Shown here: positions 35,103-43,779 of the stretch, in pieces
Position numbering within the stretch: the stretch's first letter is position 1
How the letters are laid out: each line of letters starts with the position of its first letter
DNA from: an uncultured Dokdonia sp.
GTDB lineage: Bacteria; Bacteroidota; Bacteroidia; Flavobacteriales; Flavobacteriaceae
Length of the DNA stretch: 64,000 nt
Assembly: GCF_947492535.1 (NCBI RefSeq)
Contig: NZ_CANLNH010000001.1
Span: 535,805 to 599,804 of the forward strand
Reading direction: 5' to 3'
The notes under the pieces: generated by a model
What the model saw: the letters and a program-made list of their open reading frames with translations, nothing else
The model's database searches: none
Told to the model about the DNA's origin: nothing
Program-made: the position numbers and the translations under genes

Positions 35103-35927
35103 TTGATAAAACCATTTTTAAAATATCACATTAAAGATCGTTGGGTGCTTTGGCAACAGACACAACAATTAAAAAACTTAAAGCAAGAACCTGTGTTGGT
35201 CTTTACAATGGCAAAAGTGGGTTCGTCTAGTGTATACCATTCTTTGAAAAAACAATCGGATATTCCTTGTTTTCATATCCATAGCCTTAGTATAGAAGAA
35301 GAAGAACAAGCCAAAGCTATTTGTAAAGAAAAAGGCGTGTATCCTGGGAGTCGAAGTCCTGTGTTTATATTACATAAATACCTTTTGGAAAAAGAACGTA
35401 GGTATAAAGTGATTTCATTAGTTAGAAATCCAATAGAGCGAAATCTTTCTGCTTTTTTTGAAGCATTTGAAATCCATATGGGAGTACCTGCACATCATTT
35501 TAAAGGAAGTCTTCAAGATATAGAGAAGGCTTTCTATGAAAAGCTCGATCACTCGTATTGTAAAGATTGGTTTGATAATCATCTTAAAGACGGAATAGGG
35601 GTTGATGTGTATGCGTACGCTTTCGCGAAAGCAAAAGGCTATACAATGATAAAGGGAAATCAAACAGATATCCTGTTGCTTAAAACTACGCTTGATGATA
35701 CGTTAAAATCAAAACTTATTGGTGATTTCTGTGGTGTAGAAAACTTTACCCTTGAAAACTATAATGTCACAGATGCCAAAAAAGGAGCCACCCTGTATGC
35801 TGACTTCAAATCCTATATCCGTTTCCCAAAATCGTATCTAGAAAGTCAGTTGGAATCAAAATATATGAATCATTTTTTTACAGAAGAGGAGAAAGAAATG
35901 CTTTATGAGAAGTGGTTGGCTGTCTAG
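35103..35927 (+). CDS. Sulfotransferase-like capsular polysaccharide synthesis protein
   Basis: A 274-residue protein with a TTG start placed one base after the GT87 gene. The segment VLVFTMAKVGSSSVYHSLK is a P-loop-like 5'-phosphosulfate site, and VISLVRNPIERNLSAFFE matches the 3'-phosphate motif (RNPxxR). The pattern fits the putative capsular polysaccharide synthesis family (NKWYS type), which has a sulfotransferase fold. The palindrome is read as AYAFAKAKGY near residue 173. It probably adds a second sulfate or a related group to the glycan. Confidence 0.7.
   Translation: MIKPFLKYHIKDRWVLWQQTQQLKNLKQEPVLVFTMAKVGSSSVYHSLKKQSDIPCFHIHSLSIEEEEQAKAICKEKGVYPGSRSPVFILHKYLLEKERRYKVISLVRNPIERNLSAFFEAFEIHMGVPAHHFKGSLQDIEKAFYEKLDHSYCKDWFDNHLKDGIGVDVYAYAFAKAKGYTMIKGNQTDILLLKTTLDDTLKSKLIGDFCGVENFTLENYNVTDAKKGATLYADFKSYIRFPKSYLESQLESKYMNHFFTEEEKEMLYEKWLAV
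35619..35632. repeat. Dispersed palindrome inside a gene
   Basis: A perfect core in the sulfotransferase-like gene, read as AFAKA. Confidence 0.85.
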
Positions 35928-36334
35928 TTTATAGTTTTTTCTATATTAATCTTAATTTCATTTTCAGAGAACCCCAAAAAGGTCATTTCATATAATGAAT
36001 GTGCTATTATTTCTGATTCATTAAAACTCTTTATCGTTTCTGGATGAATCTCCATATCTAGCCATTTTCTCCAGTTTATACCTGAGATATTATATGTATT
36101 TCCTAATTCATGTGGTTCTTCAATTCCAGATACAGCAATTTCATCATCTTCGTTTTTAGAATTTATTTTTCGAATGTATAGAATCAAATTACAATGAATA
36201 GGATTCATTTTAGTTAATTCAATATATACATTATGAAAATATGAAGTTTTCTTTTTTAAGTCTGGATATGATTTTATAAGGATAGATTCGATACCTTCCC
36301 AATTATTCTTTTCTACTAATTCTTTTAGAGTCAA
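35924..36334 (-). CDS. Small cytoplasmic protein, DUF6557-like
   Basis: A 136-residue soluble protein that begins MTLKELVEKNNWEGIESILI and ends with AHSLYEMTFLGFSENEIK. From memory this resembles the DUF6557 family, whose role is unknown; the match is not verified. It overlaps the convergent sulfotransferase-like gene by 4 bases. It appears unrelated to glycan synthesis and is next to a gene-fragment scar, so it may be a recent arrival. Confidence 0.55.
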   Translation of the reverse strand: MTLKELVEKNNWEGIESILIKSYPDLKKKTSYFHNVYIELTKMNPIHCNLILYIRKINSKNEDDEIAVSGIEEPHELGNTYNISGINWRKWLDMEIHPETIKSFNESEIIAHSLYEMTFLGFSENEIKINIEKTIN

Positions 36335-36370
36335 TGTATATATATGTTAAAAGTTATAATGGAAGATACA

Positions 36371-36528
36371 CTATTCTATATAATCCACCTTACTTTCATT
36401 GGTAGAGACTTCCCGAATATATTTAGGAACTTCCAATACTTTAAAAGGTAAGGGTGTCAATGTCTCTTCTATGCTATAAATCGCCTAAGAACCCAAACTC
36501 ATGATGATAATGTGATTTGAGGTGTGTT
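36371..36528 (-). pseudogene. Duplicated 3' fragment of the haem-type lipoprotein gene
   Basis: About 158 bases nearly identical to the last ~160 bases of the gene ending at 37274. The final part still reads VLEVPKYIREVSTNESKVDY and ends at the same stop, but upstream of it a TAC has become TAG and two bases are missing, so the frame is broken. It marks a duplication around the intervening membrane-protein gene. Confidence 0.88.
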
Positions 36529-36564
36529 ATTTTTTTAATGCTCTTACGTAATTAAAGATGAGTG

Positions 36565-37149
36565 TTATTGTGTAACGTATTTTAGTTTGTTTAGAGAAGA
36601 TGTGTTCTCTTTTTTGAAAATAAGTACTGTAATGCCTATTGTTAATAAAATATGACTTAAAATAATGAGTATTCTACTATCATAAGCAAAAGCTCCTAAT
36701 CCAATTCCAATAACTCCAATAAACACTATAATGGCCCATGGCGTATGTGATTTTATAAATTTTCCAGCGTGGGTTGCTAGCCCAATGTAAAATAAAGCTG
36801 GACCAATTGTCATAAAAGGTATGCGAATGGATGGTCTGCTCATTATTTGACTTGTTAATTGATTCATTCCCGCATAATCAGTTCCGTAACTCCACCATAA
36901 GAAATCAATTGTTGCTTGCCCTATTAGAGCAATAATCCCTATTGAAGTTAAGATCGTAGCAGCATTACTAAAAATAGTATCTGAAAAAATATAGTTTATA
37001 GATAAACAGAATAGCGCCCCAATTAATAATAACCAATGAGCATAATCAATAGGTTTTTGAGTTTGTATAAATTCATTACCTCCTAAAAGCATTATTTGAT
37101 TGATAATTAGAAAAACGAGTCCAGTTATAGCAATGATTTTTAATTTCAT
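36565..37149 (-). CDS. Hypothetical membrane protein
   Basis: A 194-residue protein with six hydrophobic helices and no polar catalytic motif. The loop after helix 3 contains WWSYGTDYAGMNQLTSQIMS. It is bracketed by the intact gene on one side and by its duplicated 3' fragment on the other, which suggests it was inserted together with a duplication. Function unknown. Confidence 0.7.
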   Translation of the reverse strand: MKLKIIAITGLVFLIINQIMLLGGNEFIQTQKPIDYAHWLLLIGALFCLSINYIFSDTIFSNAATILTSIGIIALIGQATIDFLWWSYGTDYAGMNQLTSQIMSRPSIRIPFMTIGPALFYIGLATHAGKFIKSHTPWAIIVFIGVIGIGLGAFAYDSRILIILSHILLTIGITVLIFKKENTSSLNKLKYVTQ

Positions 37150-37273
37150 GAATAGTAATTTAAGTACTTATTTGATTAGTTTAAATTTCTAACCATTTTA
37201 CTAGTTTGAGAATTATTTTCTACCCAATCGTTAAATACTAATGATCAATTGTTATAAATGTGGAGCAACTATT

Positions 37274-38419
37274 CTATTCTATATAATCCACCTTATTTTC
37301 ATTGGTAGAGACTTCCCGAATATATTTAGGAACTTCCAGTACTTGAAAAGGCGCAAGGGTGTCAATATCTCTTCTATGGTATAAATCGCCTAAGAACCCA
37401 AACTCATGATGACGATGTGATTTGAGATGTGCTACTTTTTTTCGCACGGTTCTTTTAGAGACTTGCCATTCATTTGCAAGTTGCTCTATAGAAGGTTCCA
37501 TAAACGTGATGTATGAAATTTCCATTTCCGTATGGAGGTTTCTCTTTTTAAGTAAAGAATCTTGCCATACGCGATCTTGATACACTCTGAGTTCGCGATT
37601 ATATCTTTTTAAAGAATCTAAGAAATCCTTAGAAGACATATGATTTTCAATATCTATTTGTTTTCTAAATAACTGCTGAATACCTGACTCATGACACCAC
37701 ATACATTTAGCGGGTTTTCCAGCCCGAGTCACATCTTCATCACCGTCGGGTTTTAAATTACCATCGATGTCATATAACGCAAACCGAGAAAGCCCATTTG
37801 TCATAACTTCTACCGTTTCAAATTCTTGGACTTCTCCTGTAATGGTATCTCGCTCTGCCGAAATAAAGGCACGTTGATACGATTCGTTTTGAATAGAATA
37901 CTGAATCTCTCTATCTATTTTTGAAATACTACTATTATTGATATACGCAGTGAGTGTATCAAATGTATAGGCAGTTTGTAAATCATATAACCGTAAAGGA
38001 ACATCTACTATTTTATAATAATGATTGGGACTTCCAATGGTAAGTGCTATGTAGCGTCCTAAGTCAATCGTTCCTTTTTGTTGATACTCTTCAGAATTTT
38101 GAATAACCGTATTGAGTGACTGTAAATGCGGAATCGCTTTTTCAGGAAACCCGACCTTAGTCACATCAAGTCTTATAATATCTTTCGTGTGTGTAATACC
38201 TGTAAGTGTACTATCTAATGCAATATTAGATCCTAAGAAAGAAAGCGCCCACGTAAGCCCCGTTTTATGTCGCTCTAATGCATCGTCTTCATAGGATTTA
38301 TTCCATTTTAAGTAAATCACATTGGGATCTTTTGTAGGCGTAACAGTAGTACACGAACTAATGATCATGCATAGACATACTAAAAAATAAATGATGCTAT
38401 TTCTTGGAAATAGACTCAT
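37274..38419 (-). CDS. Lipoprotein with single haem c motif
   Basis: A protein of about 381 residues. The signal MSLFPRNSIIYFLVCLCMII ends in SSC (Cys23), so a lipoprotein. A single CMWCH haem c attachment motif (about residues 239-243) lies in a region AGKPAKCMWCHESGIQQLF. Further on, LANEWQVSKRTVRKKVAHLK looks like a helix-turn-helix sequence, odd for an exported protein and possibly just helical. The start overlaps the GT39-like gene; ATGs at 38434 and 38473 are alternatives. Its role in a glycan locus is unclear. Confidence 0.65.
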   Translation of the reverse strand: MSLFPRNSIIYFLVCLCMIISSCTTVTPTKDPNVIYLKWNKSYEDDALERHKTGLTWALSFLGSNIALDSTLTGITHTKDIIRLDVTKVGFPEKAIPHLQSLNTVIQNSEEYQQKGTIDLGRYIALTIGSPNHYYKIVDVPLRLYDLQTAYTFDTLTAYINNSSISKIDREIQYSIQNESYQRAFISAERDTITGEVQEFETVEVMTNGLSRFALYDIDGNLKPDGDEDVTRAGKPAKCMWCHESGIQQLFRKQIDIENHMSSKDFLDSLKRYNRELRVYQDRVWQDSLLKKRNLHTEMEISYITFMEPSIEQLANEWQVSKRTVRKKVAHLKSHRHHEFGFLGDLYHRRDIDTLAPFQVLEVPKYIREVSTNENKVDYIE

Positions 38420-40022
38420 ACGAAGAAATTTCATAGATATAATGATTTCCTTTTTTGATAATACTACCATCAAACTGTTCTAAAAATACAATTTCAAGTC
38501 CTTTATTAGGGACCACCCACGTATTATTTTCTGTGGCATCAAAAAATGGCTCATGTGTCACAAAGATAATAGACGTAGCTTCTTTCTTTATAAGAAGCTT
38601 GATGGTTTTTAAAAGTTGATGATCGTCTTGTTCAAATTGGATAGAAGGTCTATTAAAGGTACAATAACTGTGATAGCCACTTGTTTTTGTGAAGAAAACT
38701 GGTTTTCCCATGTATGCACTTAAAGCTGTACCATTACACGCTTTTGTGGCTATTATCTTTTCGAGGTTATGATTGTCTTTTAGATACTGTGCTGTTTGTT
38801 TTGCCGTTGTGAATGGCGTACGAATATCCATTGCAAAGGCATATATCCCCACAATAAAATGAAGTCCTAAAATGGCATATATAAGTCGCGGTTTTAGTTT
38901 TTTTAATACGTCTTCTGAAAACGGGAGTATTGTTTTTTTAGCTTTCGTACTTCGACTGTGCTCAGTATCAACTTCTGCTTCACTGCGTTTCGCGAAAGCG
39001 TATATAGTATCACTTGAAGTAGTGTATGTATCAAACCATAATGCAGTAATTAAAAACAAATACAAAATCCCATAATACCTCGCTGCATTTAAGGCTGTAA
39101 TATAAAAGAAGGCTCCAGTTGCAATGATGCCAAAGTACATGTAGAAGACTAATTTCTTATTCTTATAAAATAAAAGATAAGGAATCGCTAAACTAGCGAT
39201 GGCAAAGATACCAGCAATAGGTTTGCTCAAATTAACAAGCAGATTTGTGTTCCAGAAAGAGGTTGTTGTTACATCAGGGATGAGGAATATGCTTTTAAAA
39301 AAGGGCGATATACTTTTAGGCATTTTTTGGAGAAACGTAGTGCTTTTCCCTTGGTCAAAGAAGGACGTATCTGAAGGTGGTAGGATTTGCAGTACGCTAA
39401 TGAGTATCAAGATTCCAAAAATAAAGATGCCTATCCATGTTGTTATGGAAGTGTATTTTTTATCACTTATAAGACGTTCTACTATAATCATTGCCATGAT
39501 GGAACCCGCAAGTATTAGAAAGATCGCATGACTATTACTGGCCAATCCTAAAAGCACAGCAATCGCGATGAATTTTGAATCTCTCTTGTTATATAGGCTA
39601 CATGCTAAGAATACAAACAGCATTCCCAAACTATAATTTCTACTTAGGATGTTATATTCATAAAACATAAAGTACCCGAATATAAACAGGAGTTTAAATA
39701 TCAGGGAAAATGGAGCTTTCTTTAAGAATACACCTACCGTAAGTGTCATAATACTTATATGCAATACTTGCATCCAGATAGGATCTATAGTATATCTGGT
39801 GATCCAATAAAGTATAAGATTCCATGTGATGGGATGTCCTTCATAGCGCGTATTGATAAAAAGATCTTTAACGGAAGCACTGTCGCGCGCTAATAAGTAA
39901 TGATGTGCCTCATCTAGCCATAATTCATGATGCATAATTCCCCATAGACTCAGCACAAAAAACAAGACTGTAACACCATATACAGTATAGGTTGAATTTT
40001 GCCAAGCGTTGAGGTTGTTCAT
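38397..40022 (-). CDS. GT39/ArnT-like integral membrane glycosyltransferase
   Basis: A 541-residue protein with about ten hydrophobic helices. Near the N-terminus, HHELWLDEAHHYLLARD carries the acidic residues typical of the first loop of GT-C enzymes, and RYEGHPITWNLILYW follows. Such enzymes use polyprenyl-phosphate sugars on the periplasmic side. A cytoplasmic-type loop near residues 335-365 (YAFAKRSEAEVDTEHSRS) is encoded by two different dispersed repeats. It lies between a radical SAM gene and the haem-type lipoprotein gene, close to both. Confidence 0.72.
   Translation of the reverse strand: MNNLNAWQNSTYTVYGVTVLFFVLSLWGIMHHELWLDEAHHYLLARDSASVKDLFINTRYEGHPITWNLILYWITRYTIDPIWMQVLHISIMTLTVGVFLKKAPFSLIFKLLFIFGYFMFYEYNILSRNYSLGMLFVFLACSLYNKRDSKFIAIAVLLGLASNSHAIFLILAGSIMAMIIVERLISDKKYTSITTWIGIFIFGILILISVLQILPPSDTSFFDQGKSTTFLQKMPKSISPFFKSIFLIPDVTTTSFWNTNLLVNLSKPIAGIFAIASLAIPYLLFYKNKKLVFYMYFGIIATGAFFYITALNAARYYGILYLFLITALWFDTYTTSSDTIYAFAKRSEAEVDTEHSRSTKAKKTILPFSEDVLKKLKPRLIYAILGLHFIVGIYAFAMDIRTPFTTAKQTAQYLKDNHNLEKIIATKACNGTALSAYMGKPVFFTKTSGYHSYCTFNRPSIQFEQDDHQLLKTIKLLIKKEATSIIFVTHEPFFDATENNTWVVPNKGLEIVFLEQFDGSIIKKGNHYIYEISSYESISKK
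38949..39003. repeat. Two dispersed repeats side by side inside a gene
   Basis: CTTCGACTGTGCTCAG (38950-38965) is followed about 20 bases later by a degenerate palindrome, GCGTTTCGCGAAAGCG (38985-39000). Both are kept in frame in the GT39-like gene. Confidence 0.75.
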
Positions 40023-40023
40023 C

Positions 40024-41409
40024 TTATTTGGTCACAGTCATTAAACCATTTGCGAGAAGAGATTTAATTTTAAATTTCATCGCTTTTTTGAGATCACGAT
40101 TTTGTGGTTTTGTAATTTCTCTATGGTAATTTACTTCATTTACCACTCTTTTTACCGCATAGTCATAAAACTTACGAGGATACGTTCGTTTAAAATCAAT
40201 TTCTCGATCTGTTGAGGTTTCCCAATCGGGTTGTGTGATAATATCTTTTTCTATTTCGCTATATAAAGAAGTTCCTTTGATAGGATAGGCGATCGTAATG
40301 GTAAAATGTGTAGGATTTGCATCTTTAAGATACTGTACGGTGGTATTGATATCTTCCAGATCTTCTCCTGGATATCCAAGCATAATAAAAGTGCCTGTTT
40401 CCATATCCATGGCATTGGTTTTCTGGATCGCTTCTTTTACCACATCTACATCTACACGACGATCCATGGCGTCTATGATTTTTTGAGAACCACTCTCTGC
40501 ACCAATCCAAATACGATAACATCCCGCTTCTTTTAAAAGCTGTAAGATATCATCATTGAGTCGTTCGGCTCTCGTGATACATTCAAAAGGAATGATCGCA
40601 TCTTGTTTGATCACTTCTTCGTGAAATGCCGTCAGCCATTTATGACTCACCGTAAATACATCATCTACAAACCAAATTGAATCTGGTTGGTAGGTATCTT
40701 TAAGCATTTTTAATTCGGCAGCCACTAGGTTGGCAGGTCTTCGTCTGTAACTTTGACCATATACCGCGGTACTACACCATTTACAGGTATACGGACATCC
40801 ACGCTGCGTACTCACAGTCATCGAACTCATTCCATGGTTATCCTTCCATGTTTTTAAATACTTATCCATCGGAATAGCTTCTCTATTAGGAAGCGGTAAT
40901 ACCGATAAATCTTTCATTTTAACACGTGGTTTTGTTCTTGTCAACACCCCATTTTCTAAATAGGCTAGACCGGCCACTTCAGATACGTCTGTATTGTTTA
41001 TGATGGCATTGTGTAATTCTGCCATGGTTTCTTCTCCTTCTCCTATAATGAGGTATTGAGCGCCTGCTTTTAAATAATTTTTAAGATTATAACTGATGTC
41101 AGGACCTCCGAGTACAATGGTTGGAAATCCGTATTGCGCATCTGTTTTTAAGATTTTCATAAGCTTAATGACTTCTACTTTTGTCATTAAATTGGAATAA
41201 ATCGCTACAATATCGGGTTGCTTTTCTTTAATAAAAGCGAGTTGATCTTCTTTCGCATAAAAGGTAGTATCAAAAAGATGATTTTCTATGTGTTGCTCAT
41301 TGAGATATCCAGAAATATAAAGCTGCCCTAACGGAGGATAGGGTTTCATGATTTTATGCTCCTTCGGATCATTAGAGAGATAGTATGCATGTGTCAATAA
41401 AACGCTCAT
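40024..41409 (-). CDS. B12-binding-type radical SAM protein
   Basis: A 461-residue protein with an N-terminal cobalamin-binding-like domain (LTHAYYL ... PYPPLGQLYISGYL ... IVLGGPDISYN) and a radical SAM core with CPYTCKWC (Cys205, 209, 212). The stretch WIGAESGSQKIIDAMDRR is shared with the radical SAM protein two genes away, so the two are paralogues. It overlaps the methyltransferase gene by 4 bases. The substrate is unknown; lipid or glycan carbon methylation or rearrangement is the family norm. Confidence 0.85.
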   Translation of the reverse strand: MSVLLTHAYYLSNDPKEHKIMKPYPPLGQLYISGYLNEQHIENHLFDTTFYAKEDQLAFIKEKQPDIVAIYSNLMTKVEVIKLMKILKTDAQYGFPTIVLGGPDISYNLKNYLKAGAQYLIIGEGEETMAELHNAIINNTDVSEVAGLAYLENGVLTRTKPRVKMKDLSVLPLPNREAIPMDKYLKTWKDNHGMSSMTVSTQRGCPYTCKWCSTAVYGQSYRRRPANLVAAELKMLKDTYQPDSIWFVDDVFTVSHKWLTAFHEEVIKQDAIIPFECITRAERLNDDILQLLKEAGCYRIWIGAESGSQKIIDAMDRRVDVDVVKEAIQKTNAMDMETGTFIMLGYPGEDLEDINTTVQYLKDANPTHFTITIAYPIKGTSLYSEIEKDIITQPDWETSTDREIDFKRTYPRKFYDYAVKRVVNEVNYHREITKPQNRDLKKAMKFKIKSLLANGLMTVTK

Positions 41410-42182
41410 TTCTTTTCAAAGCTTATTAAAAAATGGTCTGCATATTTTGCCCAGAAAGGCTTTTGAAACCATGACTCTAAAGTAATCAAAAGCTTCATAA
41501 AACGAGGCTTATTTTTGAAATAAGGTTCTAAATAAGAGGGAGGAATTGCAATTCCTATGGGTTTTATCGTTTTGGGTTGTATATACGCTTCCGCGAAATG
41601 TACCACATCTTTAGGATTATAGTACCACGTAGGTACCTGAACCCCTTCTACATTAGCATAAATAGCCTTCGTAGTATTTCGCCGAAAGGCATTTTTAAAT
41701 TGAAACTTTAGTAAAAAATAGAAGCGTTCCCAAAGGGTGTTTTTAGGCATAATCACCATGACGAGTTTCCCTTGGTCTGTGAGGAGTGCTTCTGAGGTCC
41801 TTAAAAAAGTTTTTAATTGTACGTCAGATAAACAATTGAGGCCTCCAAAATTTGAAAAAATCAAATCAAACTTTTGATCAAAAGTAGTAGGAGTAATTGT
41901 AGTAATATCTAGTGTTTGAAAGGTGATGTCTTGATGTTTGCTTTTAGCTACAGTAATCATTTCTTCAGAAATATCGGTAGCAATGACGTGATGTCCTTGT
42001 TTATGAAGATATACGGCATCTTCTCCTGTACCACAATTTAATTCTAGAACTCGCAACTGACTTTTAGTGTCGAGCTCCTTTTTTAGATACGCATACACCT
42101 GATCACGTTGTGCTTTTCCTATGACAGAATGCGTAAAAACTACATCATAATTTTGGGCATGTATGTCGAAGTTGTTTTCCAT
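41406..42182 (-). CDS. Class I SAM-dependent methyltransferase
   Basis: A 258-residue enzyme starting at MENNFDIHAQNYDVVFTHS; the 23 residues encoded upstream are Lys-rich and unlike the family. Motif I is LELNCGTGEDAVYLHKQG, with VIATDISEEMI after it, and DLIFSNFGGLNCL corresponds to motif IV. The residue after motif I deviates (LNCGTG in place of LGCGTG), which is tolerated. It is coupled to the radical SAM gene downstream and probably modifies the same product. Confidence 0.82.
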   Translation of the reverse strand: MENNFDIHAQNYDVVFTHSVIGKAQRDQVYAYLKKELDTKSQLRVLELNCGTGEDAVYLHKQGHHVIATDISEEMITVAKSKHQDITFQTLDITTITPTTFDQKFDLIFSNFGGLNCLSDVQLKTFLRTSEALLTDQGKLVMVIMPKNTLWERFYFLLKFQFKNAFRRNTTKAIYANVEGVQVPTWYYNPKDVVHFAEAYIQPKTIKPIGIAIPPSYLEPYFKNKPRFMKLLITLESWFQKPFWAKYADHFLISFEKK

Positions 42183-42318
42183 GTAAGTTACAAAGCGTAC
42201 AGTTTCTTTATCTTTATTCTTTCTTTTCTTTTTTTCATTGACAAAAAACAACTTCTAATAGACTTCATATTTCTTCTATATAACTTGTTGTCTTCTTCGT
42301 GGTTAAAAGAGAAAGATG

Positions 42319-43779
42319 CTAATTCGTATGCTGCATATTCTTTAATTTGGCTTTATCTATAAAAGCACTTGGAGTATAGTAAAAGAATAATACCATAGAC
42401 CGTATCGTAGATTTTGAGATCGCTAATGGATTTTTAAAGAACGCTTTAAAATTTGCGATACCTTGACTTTTCCTATATTCTTTATGTACGTAGCGATGTA
42501 ACTTTTTATAGTATTTAGAATTAAATGTTCCTTGAAACATCATCGCAAGATCATCACTATCGGTCCAGTTTGCTTTCAACTGAAGATCGTCTTTTACCTT
42601 TTCATAAAATGGGGTTCCAGGAAGCGGATATGAAACAGAAATTCCTAGATTATCAGGTAATAACTCCTTAATCATTGCAACCGTTTTTGCGATATCTTCT
42701 TTGGTTTCTCCTAAATAGCCAAACTGAATAAAGAAGGCTACTTTGACTTTTTTCTTTTTCAAAAGTCGTGTTGCCTCATAAATCTGTTCTACTTTGGTTT
42801 CTTTATCCATAGCATCCAGAATCTTCTGCGAGCCACTTTCGGCACCTACCCAAACTTCTTTAAGACCACTTTCTGCTAAGGCATCAATGGTATCTTCTTT
42901 CAATAATAAATCGACTCTACTTTGAATGTAATAGGTAATGGTAAGATCTCTTTTCTTTAATTCAACATTAAAGTTCTGTACCCAATTAGGTTTTAATCCA
43001 AAGATGTCATCACACATCCAGAAATTGGTCACTCCGTAGTGTTCTTTTAAGAAGGCAATATGTTTTGTAATGTATTCTGGAGAGTGAGAGTTGTATCTAT
43101 TGCCGTAAATAGGTTTTGCACACCAATTACATTTAAAAGGACATCCTCTGGTGGTTGCGATATTCAATGTAAATTGTTTTCCACTTTGCGCCCATACGGC
43201 TTTATAGGCATCTATATCTGCTAAATCCCATGCGGGTTGTGGTAACTCATCTAAATTACGTAATACAACACGTTTGGAATGCTTTTTAGTTTCTTCATCT
43301 TTCCTATACACAATACCGTTTATAAGGCTCGTAGACTCATTATTTTTTAACGCTAAAATGAGCTCTTTAAGGGTGATTTCTCCTTCACCTTGTATGATAT
43401 AATCGGCACCTGCATCAAGATATTGATCATAATGATCTGTACTATCACTACTACATACAATGACTTGACAATCATATTTTTTTCCTAAGCCTATCATTTC
43501 AAAAGCGGCTTCTCGCATGGTGGTCAGACACATCTTTGTGAGATAGTTAAAACCATCGTCATACATCACTAAAAAAGAAGGCTTCTGTTCTTTGATTTCT
43601 GCTTCTATCGCATACGGATCACTTCGTAAATTAGTGTCAAATAAATCAACGGTATATCCTTCTTGTCGCATTAATGATGAGGCATATAATGTGCCAAGTG
43701 GTGGGTATGGGGTTTTATTTTCCCATTGTTTTTTATCAAGAGGATAGTAGTAAGAGTGAGAAAATAGAATATCAAGCAT
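42319..43779 (-). CDS. B12-binding-type radical SAM protein
   Basis: A 486-residue paralogue of the protein at 40024-41409. The cobalamin-type domain begins LFSHSYYYPLD with PYPPLGTLYASSLM. The radical SAM cluster is CPFKCNWC (Cys213, 217, 220), and VWVGAESGSQKILDAMDKE follows. The usual DxHxxG cobalamin ligand was not evident in either paralogue, so B12 may be bound base-off without a protein ligand, or not at all. It overlaps the upstream nucleotidyltransferase gene by 8 bases. Confidence 0.85.
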   Translation of the reverse strand: MLDILFSHSYYYPLDKKQWENKTPYPPLGTLYASSLMRQEGYTVDLFDTNLRSDPYAIEAEIKEQKPSFLVMYDDGFNYLTKMCLTTMREAAFEMIGLGKKYDCQVIVCSSDSTDHYDQYLDAGADYIIQGEGEITLKELILALKNNESTSLINGIVYRKDEETKKHSKRVVLRNLDELPQPAWDLADIDAYKAVWAQSGKQFTLNIATTRGCPFKCNWCAKPIYGNRYNSHSPEYITKHIAFLKEHYGVTNFWMCDDIFGLKPNWVQNFNVELKKRDLTITYYIQSRVDLLLKEDTIDALAESGLKEVWVGAESGSQKILDAMDKETKVEQIYEATRLLKKKKVKVAFFIQFGYLGETKEDIAKTVAMIKELLPDNLGISVSYPLPGTPFYEKVKDDLQLKANWTDSDDLAMMFQGTFNSKYYKKLHRYVHKEYRKSQGIANFKAFFKNPLAISKSTIRSMVLFFYYTPSAFIDKAKLKNMQHTN

